Below, in pieces: positions 17,821 through 28,976 of a stretch of DNA of 64,000 bases. This DNA comes from Xiheimicrobium sp052034585 (lineage in GTDB: Bacteria; Myxococcota; Myxococcia; Myxococcales; Myxococcaceae): positions 1-64,000 of the forward strand of contig JBPOIJ010000069.1 of NCBI GenBank assembly GCA_052034585.1, written 5' to 3'. How positions within the stretch are numbered: the stretch's first letter is position 1; the number at the start of each line of letters is the position of its first letter. The notes under the pieces were generated by a model. It was not told the origin of the DNA. It made no database searches and was given only the letters and a program-made list of their open reading frames with translations. Position numbers and translations under genes: made by a program.

Positions 17821-18477
17821 TCAGACGCCTCGCGCGTTGGGCTCCCACAAGTACTTGTGCTGCTGGAGCTGGAAGCGCACCGGCAGCTTGTCGGCGATGA
17901 TCCACTCCGCGAGCGTCACCGGCTTGAGCATCGAGAACACCGAGGAGAACAGCAGCGAGAACGGCCGCTGATCGAGCCGGTGCGTGCGGATCATCTCGCG
18001 GCTCCAGTCGTAGTCCTCGCGCGACCCGATGACGAACTTGAGCTCGTCGTTCGCGTTCATCGACTCGAAGTTGCGCAGCTCGTTCCGGTCGCTCTCGCCC
18101 GACGATGGCGTCTTCAAGTCGACGATCTTGTGCACCGCGGGAGGCACCAGCCTCACGTCGATGGCACCGCTCGTCTCGAGCAGCACGGTGAGCCCGGCCT
18201 CGAGGAAGGCCTCCATCAGCGGGTAGACGCCGGGTTGGAGCAAGGGCTCCCCGCCGGTCACCTCGACCATCGGCGTGCCGAGCGCCTTCACTCGCGCGAG
18301 CACCTCCGCGTTCGTCAGCCGCTCCCCGCCCTTGAAGGAGAACTCGCTGTCGCACCACCTGCAGCGCAAGTGGCAACCGGTGAGCCGCACGAAGGCGCAG
18401 AGCAGGCCCTGGTGCGTCGATTCACCCTGGAGCGAGAGGTAGATCTCCTTCACCACCACCGAGCTCGCGCCCGTCAC
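17821..18477 (-). CDS. queE: 7-carboxy-7-deazaguanine synthase
   Basis: 218 residues from a GTG at 18477, which gives the normal QueE length; the longer open frame has no family similarity. The radical SAM cluster motif is CHLRCRWC (Cys35, Cys39, Cys42), with SLQGES before it and the SAM-binding EVTGGEPLL after it. QueE converts 6-carboxytetrahydropterin to CDG on the route to queuosine and other deazapurines. It stands alone here, without queC, queD or queF. Its leader folds into nested inverted repeats (separate entry), which suggests regulation. Confidence 0.92.
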   Translation of the reverse strand: MTGASSVVVKEIYLSLQGESTHQGLLCAFVRLTGCHLRCRWCDSEFSFKGGERLTNAEVLARVKALGTPMVEVTGGEPLLQPGVYPLMEAFLEAGLTVLLETSGAIDVRLVPPAVHKIVDLKTPSSGESDRNELRNFESMNANDELKFVIGSREDYDWSREMIRTHRLDQRPFSLLFSSVFSMLKPVTLAEWIIADKLPVRFQLQQHKYLWEPNARGV

Positions 18478-18481
18478 GCGT

Positions 18482-18579
18482 CTTGGCTCGAGATGTGGGC
18501 GACCAGTCGGCACGACGCCCACATGCAGGCTTCTCAGCGCGTGCGCAAGCGGTCCACCTCGAGAAGCTCGGCAGCCAAG
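18482..18579 (-). promoter_or_regulatory. Structured leader before queE
   Basis: Directly upstream of the queE start, an outer stem pairs 18482-18492 (CTTGGCTCGAG) with 18558-18563 plus 18573-18579, leaving a nine-base bulge. Inside is a perfect nine-base hairpin (18493-18501 with 18516-18524, 14-base loop). This may be an RNA control element. It lacks the A-rich tail of class I preQ1 riboswitches. Confidence 0.4.
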
Positions 18580-18649
18580 CCGATCGATGTCATATGGATC
18601 GGAGTTGGTGTGGTCTGCAACAGATGGGTGGGGCCGGAGTGGAGGGCGT

Positions 18650-20008
18650 GTGAGACGTCTCGTCGTGGTGGCGATGGTGCTGGTGGTGGTGGTGTCGTTC
18701 GAGGCCGGAGCGGAGACGACGCCGGTTCCGATTCCCCTCACCCTTCTCGACGTTCCCGAAGCGGTCGTCACCCCGCAGCACGTGCCGACCTGGGAACAGT
18801 CGCTCGACCTGACCGGCGGCCTGTACCGCGCGGCGCACCTCGGCATTCACGCTGGCTTCTCGAAGCTCTCGACGGCTTGGTGGAGCGTGCTCCTCGAGAC
18901 CGCCGCGGCCACCGTCTTCGACCTCTTCATGATGGTCGCGCCCTTGCCGCTGACGCTGGGGTGGGTGCACGAGGAAGGGCACCGCGCGGCGATGGGCGTG
19001 AACGGCGTGCCCAGCCTGCAGGCCTTCGACAACCTGTTCCTCGCCGCGAGCCAGCGCTGCGACGAGGGCTCGGTGTGTGGCATGACCGACGATCAGATCG
19101 CGACGGTGAAGCAGCGCCGCTCGGCCGACTGGGTGCGCGTGCAGGCCGCGGGCATGGAGACCGAGCTCGAGCTGATGCGCCGCCTCGAGCGTGACGCCTT
19201 CTTCTCGGAGCAGCCCCGCGCGCTCGGCATTCCGGCCTCGGCGCTGATGCTGGCGTCGGTGGTGCTCTACCGCAACGCTTGTGCCGAAGGCCTCTTCAGC
19301 AACGACGACGTGCTCCATGAGAGCTCCAACATGCTGCAGCGCGACTTCACCGGTCCGGACTGCACCGGCTTCGCGGTCGATCTCTTCAGGCCGAACGAGC
19401 CCTACGCGGCGCGCGGCCCGCACCCGAACGGCGATGGGCTGCGGCGAGTCCGCCTCTCGTCCGATCTCACGACCGCCGAGCGGAGCTCCCTCATTCGTGC
19501 GCGCAACCTGGGCCTCCTCAACTTCGTCGACCCGGCGTTGTTCGGCTTTCCTCGCTTCGAGTTCGCGGTGGGTGGGAAACGGCTCGCGCTCGGGGCGTCG
19601 CTCCAACACGACCTCACGGCCTTCGGAGACGCCTTCGGGCTGTCGGTGCTCGGCAGCGTCGGGTCGCTCCAGGGCTACGCCATCGTCCGGCTGTACCGGA
19701 ACGAGACCCTCGTGCTCCCCGGCCTCACCGTGGCCGTACGCCGCTTCCCGATTCGGCTCGGCAGCGTGACGGTGCGCGCGACGGCGCAGGTCGACCTCTG
19801 GCTCCAGCCGAGGGACTTCTCCTACGCGACCACGACGGTGATGCCCGGCGGCGCCGTCGAGGTGCAGGCCGCAGTGCCCGTCGTCGGCCCGCTCGAGGTG
19901 TTCGCGGCGCTCAAGGCGAAGAGCGCAGGCTGGCGACCGGTCGATCCATTCCTCGACGCGGCGGTCACTGGGCGCCTTGGCGTGAACCTGCTCATGCCGG
20001 TGCTCTGA
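18650..20008 (+). CDS. Secreted HExxH protein with beta-rich C-terminus
   Basis: 452 residues from a GTG at 18650, preceded by GGAGGG and followed by a long signal peptide (VRRLVVVAMVLVVVVS). A hydrophobic stretch leads into GWVHEEGHRAAMGVNGVP (His107, Glu108, His111), very like the HExGHxxAAxxxGV zinc motif of site-2-type (M50) metalloproteases, although the second M50 motif was not found. The C-terminal 200 residues (GGKRLALGASLQHDL, YAIVRLYRN, PGGAVEVQAAVPVVG) look like barrel strands. It may be an envelope metalloprotease or a protein with a relic motif. It starts about 170 bases from divergent queE. Confidence 0.65.
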   Translation: MRRLVVVAMVLVVVVSFEAGAETTPVPIPLTLLDVPEAVVTPQHVPTWEQSLDLTGGLYRAAHLGIHAGFSKLSTAWWSVLLETAAATVFDLFMMVAPLPLTLGWVHEEGHRAAMGVNGVPSLQAFDNLFLAASQRCDEGSVCGMTDDQIATVKQRRSADWVRVQAAGMETELELMRRLERDAFFSEQPRALGIPASALMLASVVLYRNACAEGLFSNDDVLHESSNMLQRDFTGPDCTGFAVDLFRPNEPYAARGPHPNGDGLRRVRLSSDLTTAERSSLIRARNLGLLNFVDPALFGFPRFEFAVGGKRLALGASLQHDLTAFGDAFGLSVLGSVGSLQGYAIVRLYRNETLVLPGLTVAVRRFPIRLGSVTVRATAQVDLWLQPRDFSYATTTVMPGGAVEVQAAVPVVGPLEVFAALKAKSAGWRPVDPFLDAAVTGRLGVNLLMPVL

Positions 20009-20241
20009 GACGAGCTGTCGACCTCACACCCACATGCGGGTGGCTGGCGTGTCGAATCCACTGGAGTCGGTCGCTCGCCCTGCGGTCTACTCGGCGCCAG
20101 CTCGCGACGAGGTCTCCCCTGCGGACCCACGCGATTCGCCGTCGCTCGTCGTCGTGTATCTCGCGCCCACGACTCGCAATTCCGCCGTGACCGAACTCGC
20201 CACCGCAGGTCTTCCCTCATCGGTCTTCTCCGGGAGGGTGC
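20009..20241. other. Intergenic region before the transhydrogenase genes
   Basis: A 233-base gap. A short hairpin (CACCC/GGGTG at 20027-20042) lies just after the HExxH gene and could be a weak terminator. A GGAGGG Shine-Dalgarno sits just before the GTG at 20242. No other feature was recognised. Confidence 0.4.
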
Positions 20242-21348
20242 GTGGTTCGAGTCACGGTGCTTCGAGAGACGAGCGCGGGTGAGAGCCGAGTGGCTCAGGT
20301 GCCCGACACCGTCGCGAAGTTGGTGAAGGGTGGAGTGAGCGTGGCGATCGAACGAGGCGCCGGCGTGGCGGCGGGCTTCGACGACGCGGCGTTCGAGAAG
20401 GTGGGCGCGACGATCGCGGCGACGCCGGCCGAGGCGCTGGCCAACACGAACGTCGTGCTCAAGGTGCAGCCGCCCACCGCGAGCGAGGTCGAAGCGCTCC
20501 CCTCGGGGGCGCTCCTGGTGAGCTTCCTTCCCAGCGCGGGGCGGGCGGCGCTGGCCGAGAAGAAGGTGAACGCGCTGGCGATGGAGCGAGTCCCTCGCAC
20601 CACCCGTGGCCAGGCGGTCGACGCGCTCTCGTCGCAAGCGACCGTCGCCGGCTACAAGGCCGTGCTCCTCGGAGCGAGCCGGCTGCCCAGGCTGCTCCCG
20701 ATGATGACGACCGCGGCCGGCACGCTCACGCCCGGAAAGGTGCTCGTGCTTGGCGCGGGCGTGGCGGGCCTCCAAGCCATCGCGACGGCGCATCGCCTCG
20801 GGGCCTCGGTCTCGGCCTTCGACGTGCGCGCGGCAGTGAAGGAGCAGATTCACTCGCTCGGCGCGAAGTTCATCGAGGTCGAAGGCGTCGGGAACGCCGA
20901 AGGTGGTGGCGGCTACGCGAAGGAGGTCGCGCAGGACGAGCAGGCGCGCATCCTCTCGACCCTCGGCAAGGCGGTGCCGCAGCACGACCTCGTCGTCACC
21001 ACCGCCCAGATTCCCGGCAAGCCCGCGCCGCGGCTGATCACCACCGCGATGGTCGAGGCGATGCGGCCGGGTTCCATCATCGTCGACCTCGCCGCGGAGA
21101 CGGGCGGCAACTGCGAGCTCACCCGCGCCGGTGAAGACGTGGTGAGCACGAACGGCGTCACCATCATCGGCCCGAGGAACCTCGCCGCCTCGATGCCGCT
21201 CCACGCGAGCATGATGTACGCGAAGAACGTGCTCACCTTGCTGCAGCTCTGCGTGAGCAAGGACGGCAGTTCGGTCACGCTCCCCCTCGACGACGAGCTG
21301 GTGAACGCGATGCTCGTCACCCACGACGGCGCCGTTCGTCACCCCTGA
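20242..21348 (+). CDS. pntA: NAD(P) transhydrogenase alpha-1 subunit (NAD-binding)
   Basis: 368 residues. It has the alanine-dehydrogenase-like fold with VAQVPDTVAKLVKGGVSV at the N-terminus, the dinucleotide loop VLGAGVAGLQAIATA near 170, FDVRAAVKEQIHSLGAKF, and the catalytic-region segment TTAQIPGKPAPRLIT. It ends before the membrane domain, as in three-gene transhydrogenases (PntAA). It binds NAD(H) for hydride transfer to NADP at the cytoplasmic face, driven by proton flow. A strong GGAGGG precedes the GTG. The three genes form an operon. Confidence 0.95.
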   Translation: MVRVTVLRETSAGESRVAQVPDTVAKLVKGGVSVAIERGAGVAAGFDDAAFEKVGATIAATPAEALANTNVVLKVQPPTASEVEALPSGALLVSFLPSAGRAALAEKKVNALAMERVPRTTRGQAVDALSSQATVAGYKAVLLGASRLPRLLPMMTTAAGTLTPGKVLVLGAGVAGLQAIATAHRLGASVSAFDVRAAVKEQIHSLGAKFIEVEGVGNAEGGGGYAKEVAQDEQARILSTLGKAVPQHDLVVTTAQIPGKPAPRLITTAMVEAMRPGSIIVDLAAETGGNCELTRAGEDVVSTNGVTIIGPRNLAASMPLHASMMYAKNVLTLLQLCVSKDGSSVTLPLDDELVNAMLVTHDGAVRHP

Positions 21349-21367
21349 TCTTCCCTCGAGAGCCCCA

Positions 21368-21679
21368 ATGAACCTCGCCTTCGCCGAGCTGTACGTGTTC
21401 GTCCTCGCAGGCTTCGTCGGCTACCAGGTCATCACGCGGGTGCCGCCGCTGCTCCACACGCCGCTGATGTCGGCGACGAACATGATCTCCGCCATCTCGC
21501 TCGTCGGTTCCATCGTCGTCGCCGGAGCCGATCGCGGCACGCTCTCGACCGTCCTGGGCACCGTCGCGGTCGTCTGCGCCACCATCAACTTCGTGGGCGG
21601 CTACATCATCACCGAGCGCATGCTGAAGATGTTCAGTGGCCAGCAGCAGGGCCTCGCCAAGAAGGACGGTGGCAAGTGA
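21368..21679 (+). CDS. pntAB: NAD(P) transhydrogenase alpha-2 subunit (membrane)
   Basis: 103 residues with three to four membrane helices. LYVFVLAGFVGYQVITRVPPLLHTPLMSATN is the standard opening, split here by family: the Pro-Pro-Leu-His-Thr-Pro-Leu-Met-Ser turn is highly conserved. GYIITERMLKMF is the usual last motif. It supplies part of the proton channel and lies 19 bases after the alpha-1 gene. Its stop overlaps the start of the beta gene by four bases. Confidence 0.95.
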   Translation: MNLAFAELYVFVLAGFVGYQVITRVPPLLHTPLMSATNMISAISLVGSIVVAGADRGTLSTVLGTVAVVCATINFVGGYIITERMLKMFSGQQQGLAKKDGGK

Positions 21680-23094
21680 GCGTCGAGGCCTCCACCGAGC
21701 AAGTGCTGCGAGACAGCTTCATCTCGCTCGCCTACCTGGGCGCGTCGGTCGCCTTCATCCTCGCGCTCCGCAGTCTCACCAAGCCGGAGACCGCCCGCCG
21801 CGGCATTCAGCTGGCGCTCTGGGGCATGCTGGCCGCCATCATCGGCACCCTGGTGAACCACGAGATCGTCACCTACCGGTGGATCTTCATCGGGCTCGTC
21901 ATCGGCTCCATCATCGGCTGGCCGCTCGGTCAGAAGGTGGCGATGACCCAGATGCCGCAGCGCATCGCCATCAGCCACATGTTCGGCGCGCTCGCCGCGA
22001 GCTTGGTCGGCATCGCGGAGTACCTCACCCACTCGGCCAGCGGGCACGGCATCGAGCGGCCGCAGATGGCGGCGCTCGGCTTCGAGGTGCTCTTCGGCTC
22101 GCTCACCGTGTCGGGCAGCTTCATGGCGTTCGGCAAGCTGCACGAGATCCTCCCCGGGCGCGGCATCACCTTTCCCGGTCAGAACGCGGTGAACCTCGTC
22201 ACCTTCGCCTGCACCGTGGGGCTCCTGGGCTACCTCGTCTACGACCCGACCGCGTCGTGGGCCTTCTTCGCGATGACGGGCCTCGCGTTCCTCTCCGGGT
22301 TCTCGATGGTGCTGCCGATCGGCGGTGCCGACATGCCGGTGGTCGTCTCGCTGCTCAACAGCTACGCCGGCCTCGCGGCCTCGGCGACGGGCTTCGCGCT
22401 CGGCAACCCGGTGCTCATCGTCTCGGGAGCGCTCGACGGCGCCTCGGGCTTCCTCCTCTCGGTGCTGATGTCGAAGGCGATGAACCGCAGCTTCGCCAAC
22501 GTGCTCTTCGGTGCCTTCGGCAGCGCGCCCCCGAAGGGCGAGGGGTCGACCGGCGCGAAGGGCGAGATGAAGGAGGTCACCCTCGAAGACGCGGCGCTGG
22601 CGCTGCGGTACGCGCGCAACGTGGTGGTGGTGCCGGGCTACGGGCTCGCGGTCGCGCAGGCGCAGAAGCTCGTCGGAGAGATCGCCGAGGTGCTCGAGGG
22701 CCATGGCAACCAGGTGCGCTACGCGATTCACCCGGTGGCTGGCCGCATGCCCGGCCACATGAACGTGCTGCTCGCCGAGGCGAACATCTCGTACGAGAAG
22801 ATGGTGGAGATGGAGGAGATCAACGAGCACTTCGAAGACGTCGACGTCTGCCTCGTCATCGGCGCCAACGACGTGGTGAACCCGGCCGCCAAGCGAGACC
22901 CGAAGAGCCCCATCTTCGGCATGCCGGTGTTGAACGTCGATCAGGCGCGGCGCGTCTTCGTGCTCAAGCGCGGGAAGGGCACCGGGTTCGCCGGCATCGA
23001 GAACGATCTCTTCGTCGAGGAGAAGACCTCGCTGCTCTTCGGAGATGCGAAGGCGACGCTCCAGCGGCTGGCGACCGAGCTCAAGGGAATGTGA
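21676..23094 (+). CDS. pntB: NAD(P) transhydrogenase beta subunit
   Basis: 472 residues, normal length. The N-terminal 270 residues hold eight or so membrane helices with the channel segment FGALAASLVGIAEY. The C-terminal soluble NADP domain has VVVVPGYGLAVAQAQ, HPVAGRMPGHMNVLLAEA, VIGANDVVNPAA and KRGKGTGFAGIEN, all characteristic. It starts with GTG overlapping the preceding stop. With the two alpha subunits it makes NADPH from NADH using the proton gradient. Confidence 0.96.
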   Translation: MSVEASTEQVLRDSFISLAYLGASVAFILALRSLTKPETARRGIQLALWGMLAAIIGTLVNHEIVTYRWIFIGLVIGSIIGWPLGQKVAMTQMPQRIAISHMFGALAASLVGIAEYLTHSASGHGIERPQMAALGFEVLFGSLTVSGSFMAFGKLHEILPGRGITFPGQNAVNLVTFACTVGLLGYLVYDPTASWAFFAMTGLAFLSGFSMVLPIGGADMPVVVSLLNSYAGLAASATGFALGNPVLIVSGALDGASGFLLSVLMSKAMNRSFANVLFGAFGSAPPKGEGSTGAKGEMKEVTLEDAALALRYARNVVVVPGYGLAVAQAQKLVGEIAEVLEGHGNQVRYAIHPVAGRMPGHMNVLLAEANISYEKMVEMEEINEHFEDVDVCLVIGANDVVNPAAKRDPKSPIFGMPVLNVDQARRVFVLKRGKGTGFAGIENDLFVEEKTSLLFGDAKATLQRLATELKGM

Positions 23095-23664
23095 TCAGCG
23101 GTCGAGGTGCTCGTCGTCGGTGCGAACGACGCCGAGGCCGTCGTCCTGCCAGAGCGAGGAGCGCAGGCGGCCGCGGGTCGTCTGGGCCAGCTTCTCGGGA
23201 GGCAGATTCCCCATCCACCCTTCGCCCTGCCAGGCGCCGAGGAGGCCGAGGAAGAAGCCGATGCCGCCGCCGACCACCACCTTCGTGAGATCGAACTGGA
23301 AGAACCAGTGCGGCATGAAGAAGGACATGAGGAAGACGACGATGACCGACGCCGCCGCGCCGATGGCGGGCTCGAGCAGCCGCCGCCCGGGGCTCACCAC
23401 ACCGACGACGAGACCTCCCAGGTAGAGCGAGAGCAGGTGCATCACCATCTGCAACTGGTAGTGGAACATCGGCGAGACGTACTTGCCGATGACGAAGGGC
23501 CCGACCCAGGTGCCGATGAAGAGCTCGATGGCGAGGAACAACACCACGCTGAGAATGGTCCACGCCGTCGAGAAGGGCCGCGCGTTCGGATCCGACACGT
23601 CCACGAGTGTGACAGAGCGGGAGAGGGAGTCCACGGAAGGGTGACGGCTCGCCTCCGTCGCCAT
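23095..23664 (-). CDS. Four-helix membrane protein, unknown
   Basis: 189 residues from the ATG at 23664; the longer frame would overlap the divergent gene. After a 35-residue polar start there are four hydrophobic segments (WTILSVVLFLAIELFIG, LLSLYLGGLVVGVV, AIGAAASVIVVFLMSFFM, VVVGGGIGFFLGLLGAW). The tail is polar and charged, with a WMGNLPPEKLA segment. No family was recognised. It converges on pntB with no gap, so the two genes may share a terminator within coding sequence. Confidence 0.7.
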   Translation of the reverse strand: MATEASRHPSVDSLSRSVTLVDVSDPNARPFSTAWTILSVVLFLAIELFIGTWVGPFVIGKYVSPMFHYQLQMVMHLLSLYLGGLVVGVVSPGRRLLEPAIGAAASVIVVFLMSFFMPHWFFQFDLTKVVVGGGIGFFLGLLGAWQGEGWMGNLPPEKLAQTTRGRLRSSLWQDDGLGVVRTDDEHLDR

Positions 23665-23776
23665 TGCGAGCGCGCGGAACGTCGCGTGTTCGTTCGACTC
23701 GTCGGGTGACGAAAGGCTGCACGTGGAAGGGCGAGCCGGGGTCTGGCGAGACGAACCCTTTCCACCAGGAGACCCC

Positions 23777-24043
23777 ATGAAGCTCGTCCTCGCCGCCGCC
23801 GTCGCCCTCTCTGCCTCGCTCGCCACCGCCGCGTGTTACCGCTTCGAGAAGGCGCCGAATGACACCTACGTCTGCGTGAAGGGCGACAGCTTCGACAACC
23901 GCAAGCAGGCCAAGGCCATCTGCGACAAGGCGAGCGGGAAGGACTGCGGCAACGTCTCGAGCTACTCGTCGTCGTGCCACTCGAACATCGACAAGTGCTA
24001 CGACGAGAACGGCAAGGCGCACCGCGACCTGAGCGGGTACTGA
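23777..24043 (+). CDS. Small secreted cysteine-containing protein
   Basis: 88 residues. The signal peptide MKLVLAAAVALSASLATAA precedes a 69-residue mature protein with six cysteines (CYRFEK, YVCVKG, AICDK, DCGNV, SSCHS, KCYDE), enough for three disulfides. AGGAGA lies before the ATG. It is probably periplasmic or released. No family was recognised; this size and cysteine pattern could equally be a small structural protein or a ligand. Confidence 0.7.
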   Translation: MKLVLAAAVALSASLATAACYRFEKAPNDTYVCVKGDSFDNRKQAKAICDKASGKDCGNVSSYSSSCHSNIDKCYDENGKAHRDLSGY

Positions 24044-24183
24044 CGAGAGGGCTGGCGGGCGCGCCCTGGCGTGCACGTCACTCGAAAATCTGAGGCGCCT
24101 GGCCGTCACTGTCGCGGCGGGGGCTCGATGACCCGCGCCGTCCCCTCGGCGCGCACGGCCGCTCGTTTGCAATTCGGCGGGCG

Positions 24184-24642
24184 ATGCGACTTCACCTCCT
24201 GGCTGTGACCGTCTCCTTGGCGTGCGGGCGCACCGAGCTTCCCGAGGACGCGGCGAATGGCAGCGTCGGTGGCACCACGGGGACTCGTGGCGCAGCGGGC
24301 TCCGCGTGTTCGACGGAGCGGGTGGCGTGCACGAGAGAGGCGAAGCCGACCCAACAGTCGGGCGTCGAGTGGCTGAAGGGCACCTGCCCCGCCGGCCTTG
24401 CGTGCATTCCGGAAGACGAGACCTGCAAAGGCCCCTGTGCTGGTCGCTGCGTCGCGCTGGCGCTGCACCACCTCAACGACGGCACCACGCGCGTCAACGT
24501 GTATGGCCACTGTCCGGCGTGTGGGCCTTGCTCCTTCGTCTGCTGGGGCTCGGGCGGCTTCGAGTGCCCGCTGAACTGCAGTCGCATGACGGGTGGGCTT
24601 CCCTTCGTCTTTGACAGCTCGAGCAGTTGCGAGGTGGAGTGA
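24184..24642 (+). CDS. Cysteine-rich lipoprotein
   Basis: 152 residues. A short signal peptide MRLHLLAVTVSLAC ends in SLAC, a lipobox. A Gly/Thr-rich tether follows, then a domain with about sixteen cysteines in pairs (CKGPCAGRC, CPACGPCSFVC, CPLNC). Of unknown function; likely on the cell surface. It lies 64 bases before glgX but shows no metabolic link to it. Confidence 0.65.
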   Translation: MRLHLLAVTVSLACGRTELPEDAANGSVGGTTGTRGAAGSACSTERVACTREAKPTQQSGVEWLKGTCPAGLACIPEDETCKGPCAGRCVALALHHLNDGTTRVNVYGHCPACGPCSFVCWGSGGFECPLNCSRMTGGLPFVFDSSSSCEVE

Positions 24643-24705
24643 CCCGCGCGCCCGTCGAGGAGGCTCGCGGTTCGGTCGCCGCTTGGTACGCTCCGGTTCG
24701 CTTCG

Positions 24706-26799
<2,094 letters not shown>

Positions 26800-26807
26800 C
26801 GCGTCCG

Positions 26808-28847
26808 TCAGTCTGGCACGCAGAACGGGGTGCCGCCGGTGTGCTGGTTGCTCTGGGTGCGACCTCCCATCGGCCACAAGTCGTACGGAGTGACCGCCGG
26901 GAGATCTCCGATGAAGGAGAAGAGCGAGCCGTTCCCGCTCGCGACGAGCAGGCTCCCGAGCCGCTCACAGGAGTCGACGTAGATGGGCTCTGACGTCACC
27001 GGGCCCTGCACGCCGAGGCTGCCCGGCGGGAGGCTCCAGCGCAGACCAAGCGTCGGGATGCTCAAGACGACGACGCGGCCATCGGGCATCACGAAGGCGA
27101 TGGAGTTGCGATTGGGCTGGTCGGCGACGGCGACGATCACCGGGGTCGTCTCGACGCGCGCGGGCAGCACCGCCTTGGCAGATGCTTGAGCGATGCCATC
27201 GAGCGTCGGCTCGCCCCAGCGGACGACTCGGCTCGAGTCCACCCAGAACAAGCGGGTGATGGGCCCGGTCGCGTGCGAGAGCGCCATCGCGTCGACGACG
27301 CCGCCGTCCCAGACGCCCCGCTCGGCCTCTGGAAAGCCAGGAGTCCCCGTGCCAGTCAGCCACCAGATGCCGCCGTCCGCTCCTCCGGCGAAGACCGAGT
27401 AGCTGGCACCCAAGAAGTCGACGTTCATGACCGCGAACGCGAGCGTGTAGGCGCGCGCCGTCGGTCGCACCAGGTTGGTGGGGAGCACCGAGGTGATGCA
27501 CGCCAGCGAGTTGGGCACGAAGCTGAGGCTCGAGGTCGACGCGACGATTCGCGACGGCGTCGCTCCGGAGAACTCACAGACGTCGACGGTGGTGCTCGAG
27601 GTCGAGGTCGCCACCGTCATGCGGCGCGAGTTGGTGGTGACGAAGAAGCGGGCTGGGTTCAGGTGATCGCCTGCCGCTCCGCACGCCACCGGAACACCCG
27701 CGTCGAGATCGATGTCGGGGGTGTTGAGCAGGTGGAGTCGGGCGCCCGCCGTGCCCACCAGCCCCACCGCCAGGCTGCTGGACGAGGCCGCGAGGGTGTG
27801 AACCGCGCGGGTGTTCTGAGCGAGCACCGGGTCGGAGATGGTCAGCAGTCGACCGTTCCCGCTCAGCAGGAGCAGGCGCCCACTCGACGCAGTATCGGCC
27901 GAGCCGACGAGGATCCCCTGGGCTCCAGGAACCTCGGAGGCGATGGGCCTCGTCACGCTCAGCGGGTTGGGAACCCCGGACACCTGCCGTCTCCACCGCC
28001 AGCGCGTGACGGGAATCGCTCGCGGCCGAGTCGTGGTGCCACCGTCTGGCCGACTCGCCCAGACGAGCACGCGGCCTCGAAAGGCCGGGAAGTCGAGCTC
28101 GGCGAGGTGAAGGTCGACGCGCCAGCAGCTGCCTGCATCGCACCGCTCGGTGACGGGGAACGTCGACGTTCGCGCAGTCGGGGTGTCGAGCTTGGCGAGG
28201 AGCACGAGGGGCGGTTGGAGCTCGTCGAGCTCGACCCCCACCACGTCATCCCTCCGGAACGCATTGCCCGCGGGGTCGTTGGGGTCGAAGTCGGGCTGGT
28301 TCGTTCCAAAGGACGGGACCGGTGGCAGCCGCACTCTCGGCGCGGTGAGCAGGAGCGTGGTGGTCGCGCTCGGCCCTCCGTCCCACCCGGCGGTCAACAC
28401 CAACTCGCCAGCGTCCACGTCAGCCAAGAAGAGCGTCGAGCCGCGAAACCCCGGTTGGCCAGAGAAGGTGCCGGCGCTCATGGAGAGCGCGCTGCTCGTC
28501 CACGGCACGTCCACCGTCTCATCGGCGGTCGTGTGAATTGCCAGCGGCACCGAGTCCACGTCGATGGGGGTGGAGGCTCCAGCGGCGGGGAACACCCAGC
28601 TCAGGGTGACGGCGCCGACGCAGCTCGCCCCAGCTGCGCCCTCGACGCAGCGTTGCCACGGAGGACAGGCGAGCGTCGCGCAAGACGGCACGCTGGCGTC
28701 GACTCCCCCGTCCGGTCCCGCGTCGGCGGCTCCCTCGAACCCCGAGTCCACCCGCTCGGGAAGCGACGCATCGGGCGCGCTGGGCGCCACGCACCTCGCG
28801 CTCGCGAGCACCACGGCGACGAACCACCCCACGCGTCGAGCGCCCAT
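26808..28847 (-). CDS. Large lipoprotein with propeller-like C-terminus
   Basis: 679 residues from the ATG at 28847, which gives a lipoprotein signal (GWFVAVVLASARC). An Asp/Gly/Ala tether is followed by a small Cys domain (CATLACPPWQRCVEG), an Ig-like region (about 80-200) and, from about 300, repeated strand-rich units such as GRLLLLSGNGRLLTISDP and SLLVASGNGSLFSFIGD, which look like a PQQ-type or YVTN-type propeller. Probably anchored at the cell surface. Binding partner unknown. It converges on glgX with eight bases between stops. Confidence 0.75.
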   Translation of the reverse strand: MGARRVGWFVAVVLASARCVAPSAPDASLPERVDSGFEGAADAGPDGGVDASVPSCATLACPPWQRCVEGAAGASCVGAVTLSWVFPAAGASTPIDVDSVPLAIHTTADETVDVPWTSSALSMSAGTFSGQPGFRGSTLFLADVDAGELVLTAGWDGGPSATTTLLLTAPRVRLPPVPSFGTNQPDFDPNDPAGNAFRRDDVVGVELDELQPPLVLLAKLDTPTARTSTFPVTERCDAGSCWRVDLHLAELDFPAFRGRVLVWASRPDGGTTTRPRAIPVTRWRWRRQVSGVPNPLSVTRPIASEVPGAQGILVGSADTASSGRLLLLSGNGRLLTISDPVLAQNTRAVHTLAASSSSLAVGLVGTAGARLHLLNTPDIDLDAGVPVACGAAGDHLNPARFFVTTNSRRMTVATSTSSTTVDVCEFSGATPSRIVASTSSLSFVPNSLACITSVLPTNLVRPTARAYTLAFAVMNVDFLGASYSVFAGGADGGIWWLTGTGTPGFPEAERGVWDGGVVDAMALSHATGPITRLFWVDSSRVVRWGEPTLDGIAQASAKAVLPARVETTPVIVAVADQPNRNSIAFVMPDGRVVVLSIPTLGLRWSLPPGSLGVQGPVTSEPIYVDSCERLGSLLVASGNGSLFSFIGDLPAVTPYDLWPMGGRTQSNQHTGGTPFCVPD

Positions 28848-28976
28848 TGGCCGGGACCATACTCGTGGTCTGCCGAGCAGTTCGACCCGCGTCGTCACGA
28901 AAGGAGCGCCGACGAACGGTTCCCCTTGCTCGCGGTCGGTGGTGCGGCTGAAGCTCGCGACGGCAAGGGGGCTCCG

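Noticed and set aside
18482..18579. A class I preQ1 riboswitch before queE
   Set aside because: The short hairpin with A-rich tail and CUA-type ending is not present, so only a generic structured leader is reported.
27186..28976. A plus-strand frame over the large lipoprotein gene
   Set aside because: Only the last 153 codons, beginning at ATG 28977 with a lipoprotein signal, look real; the rest mirrors the minus gene.
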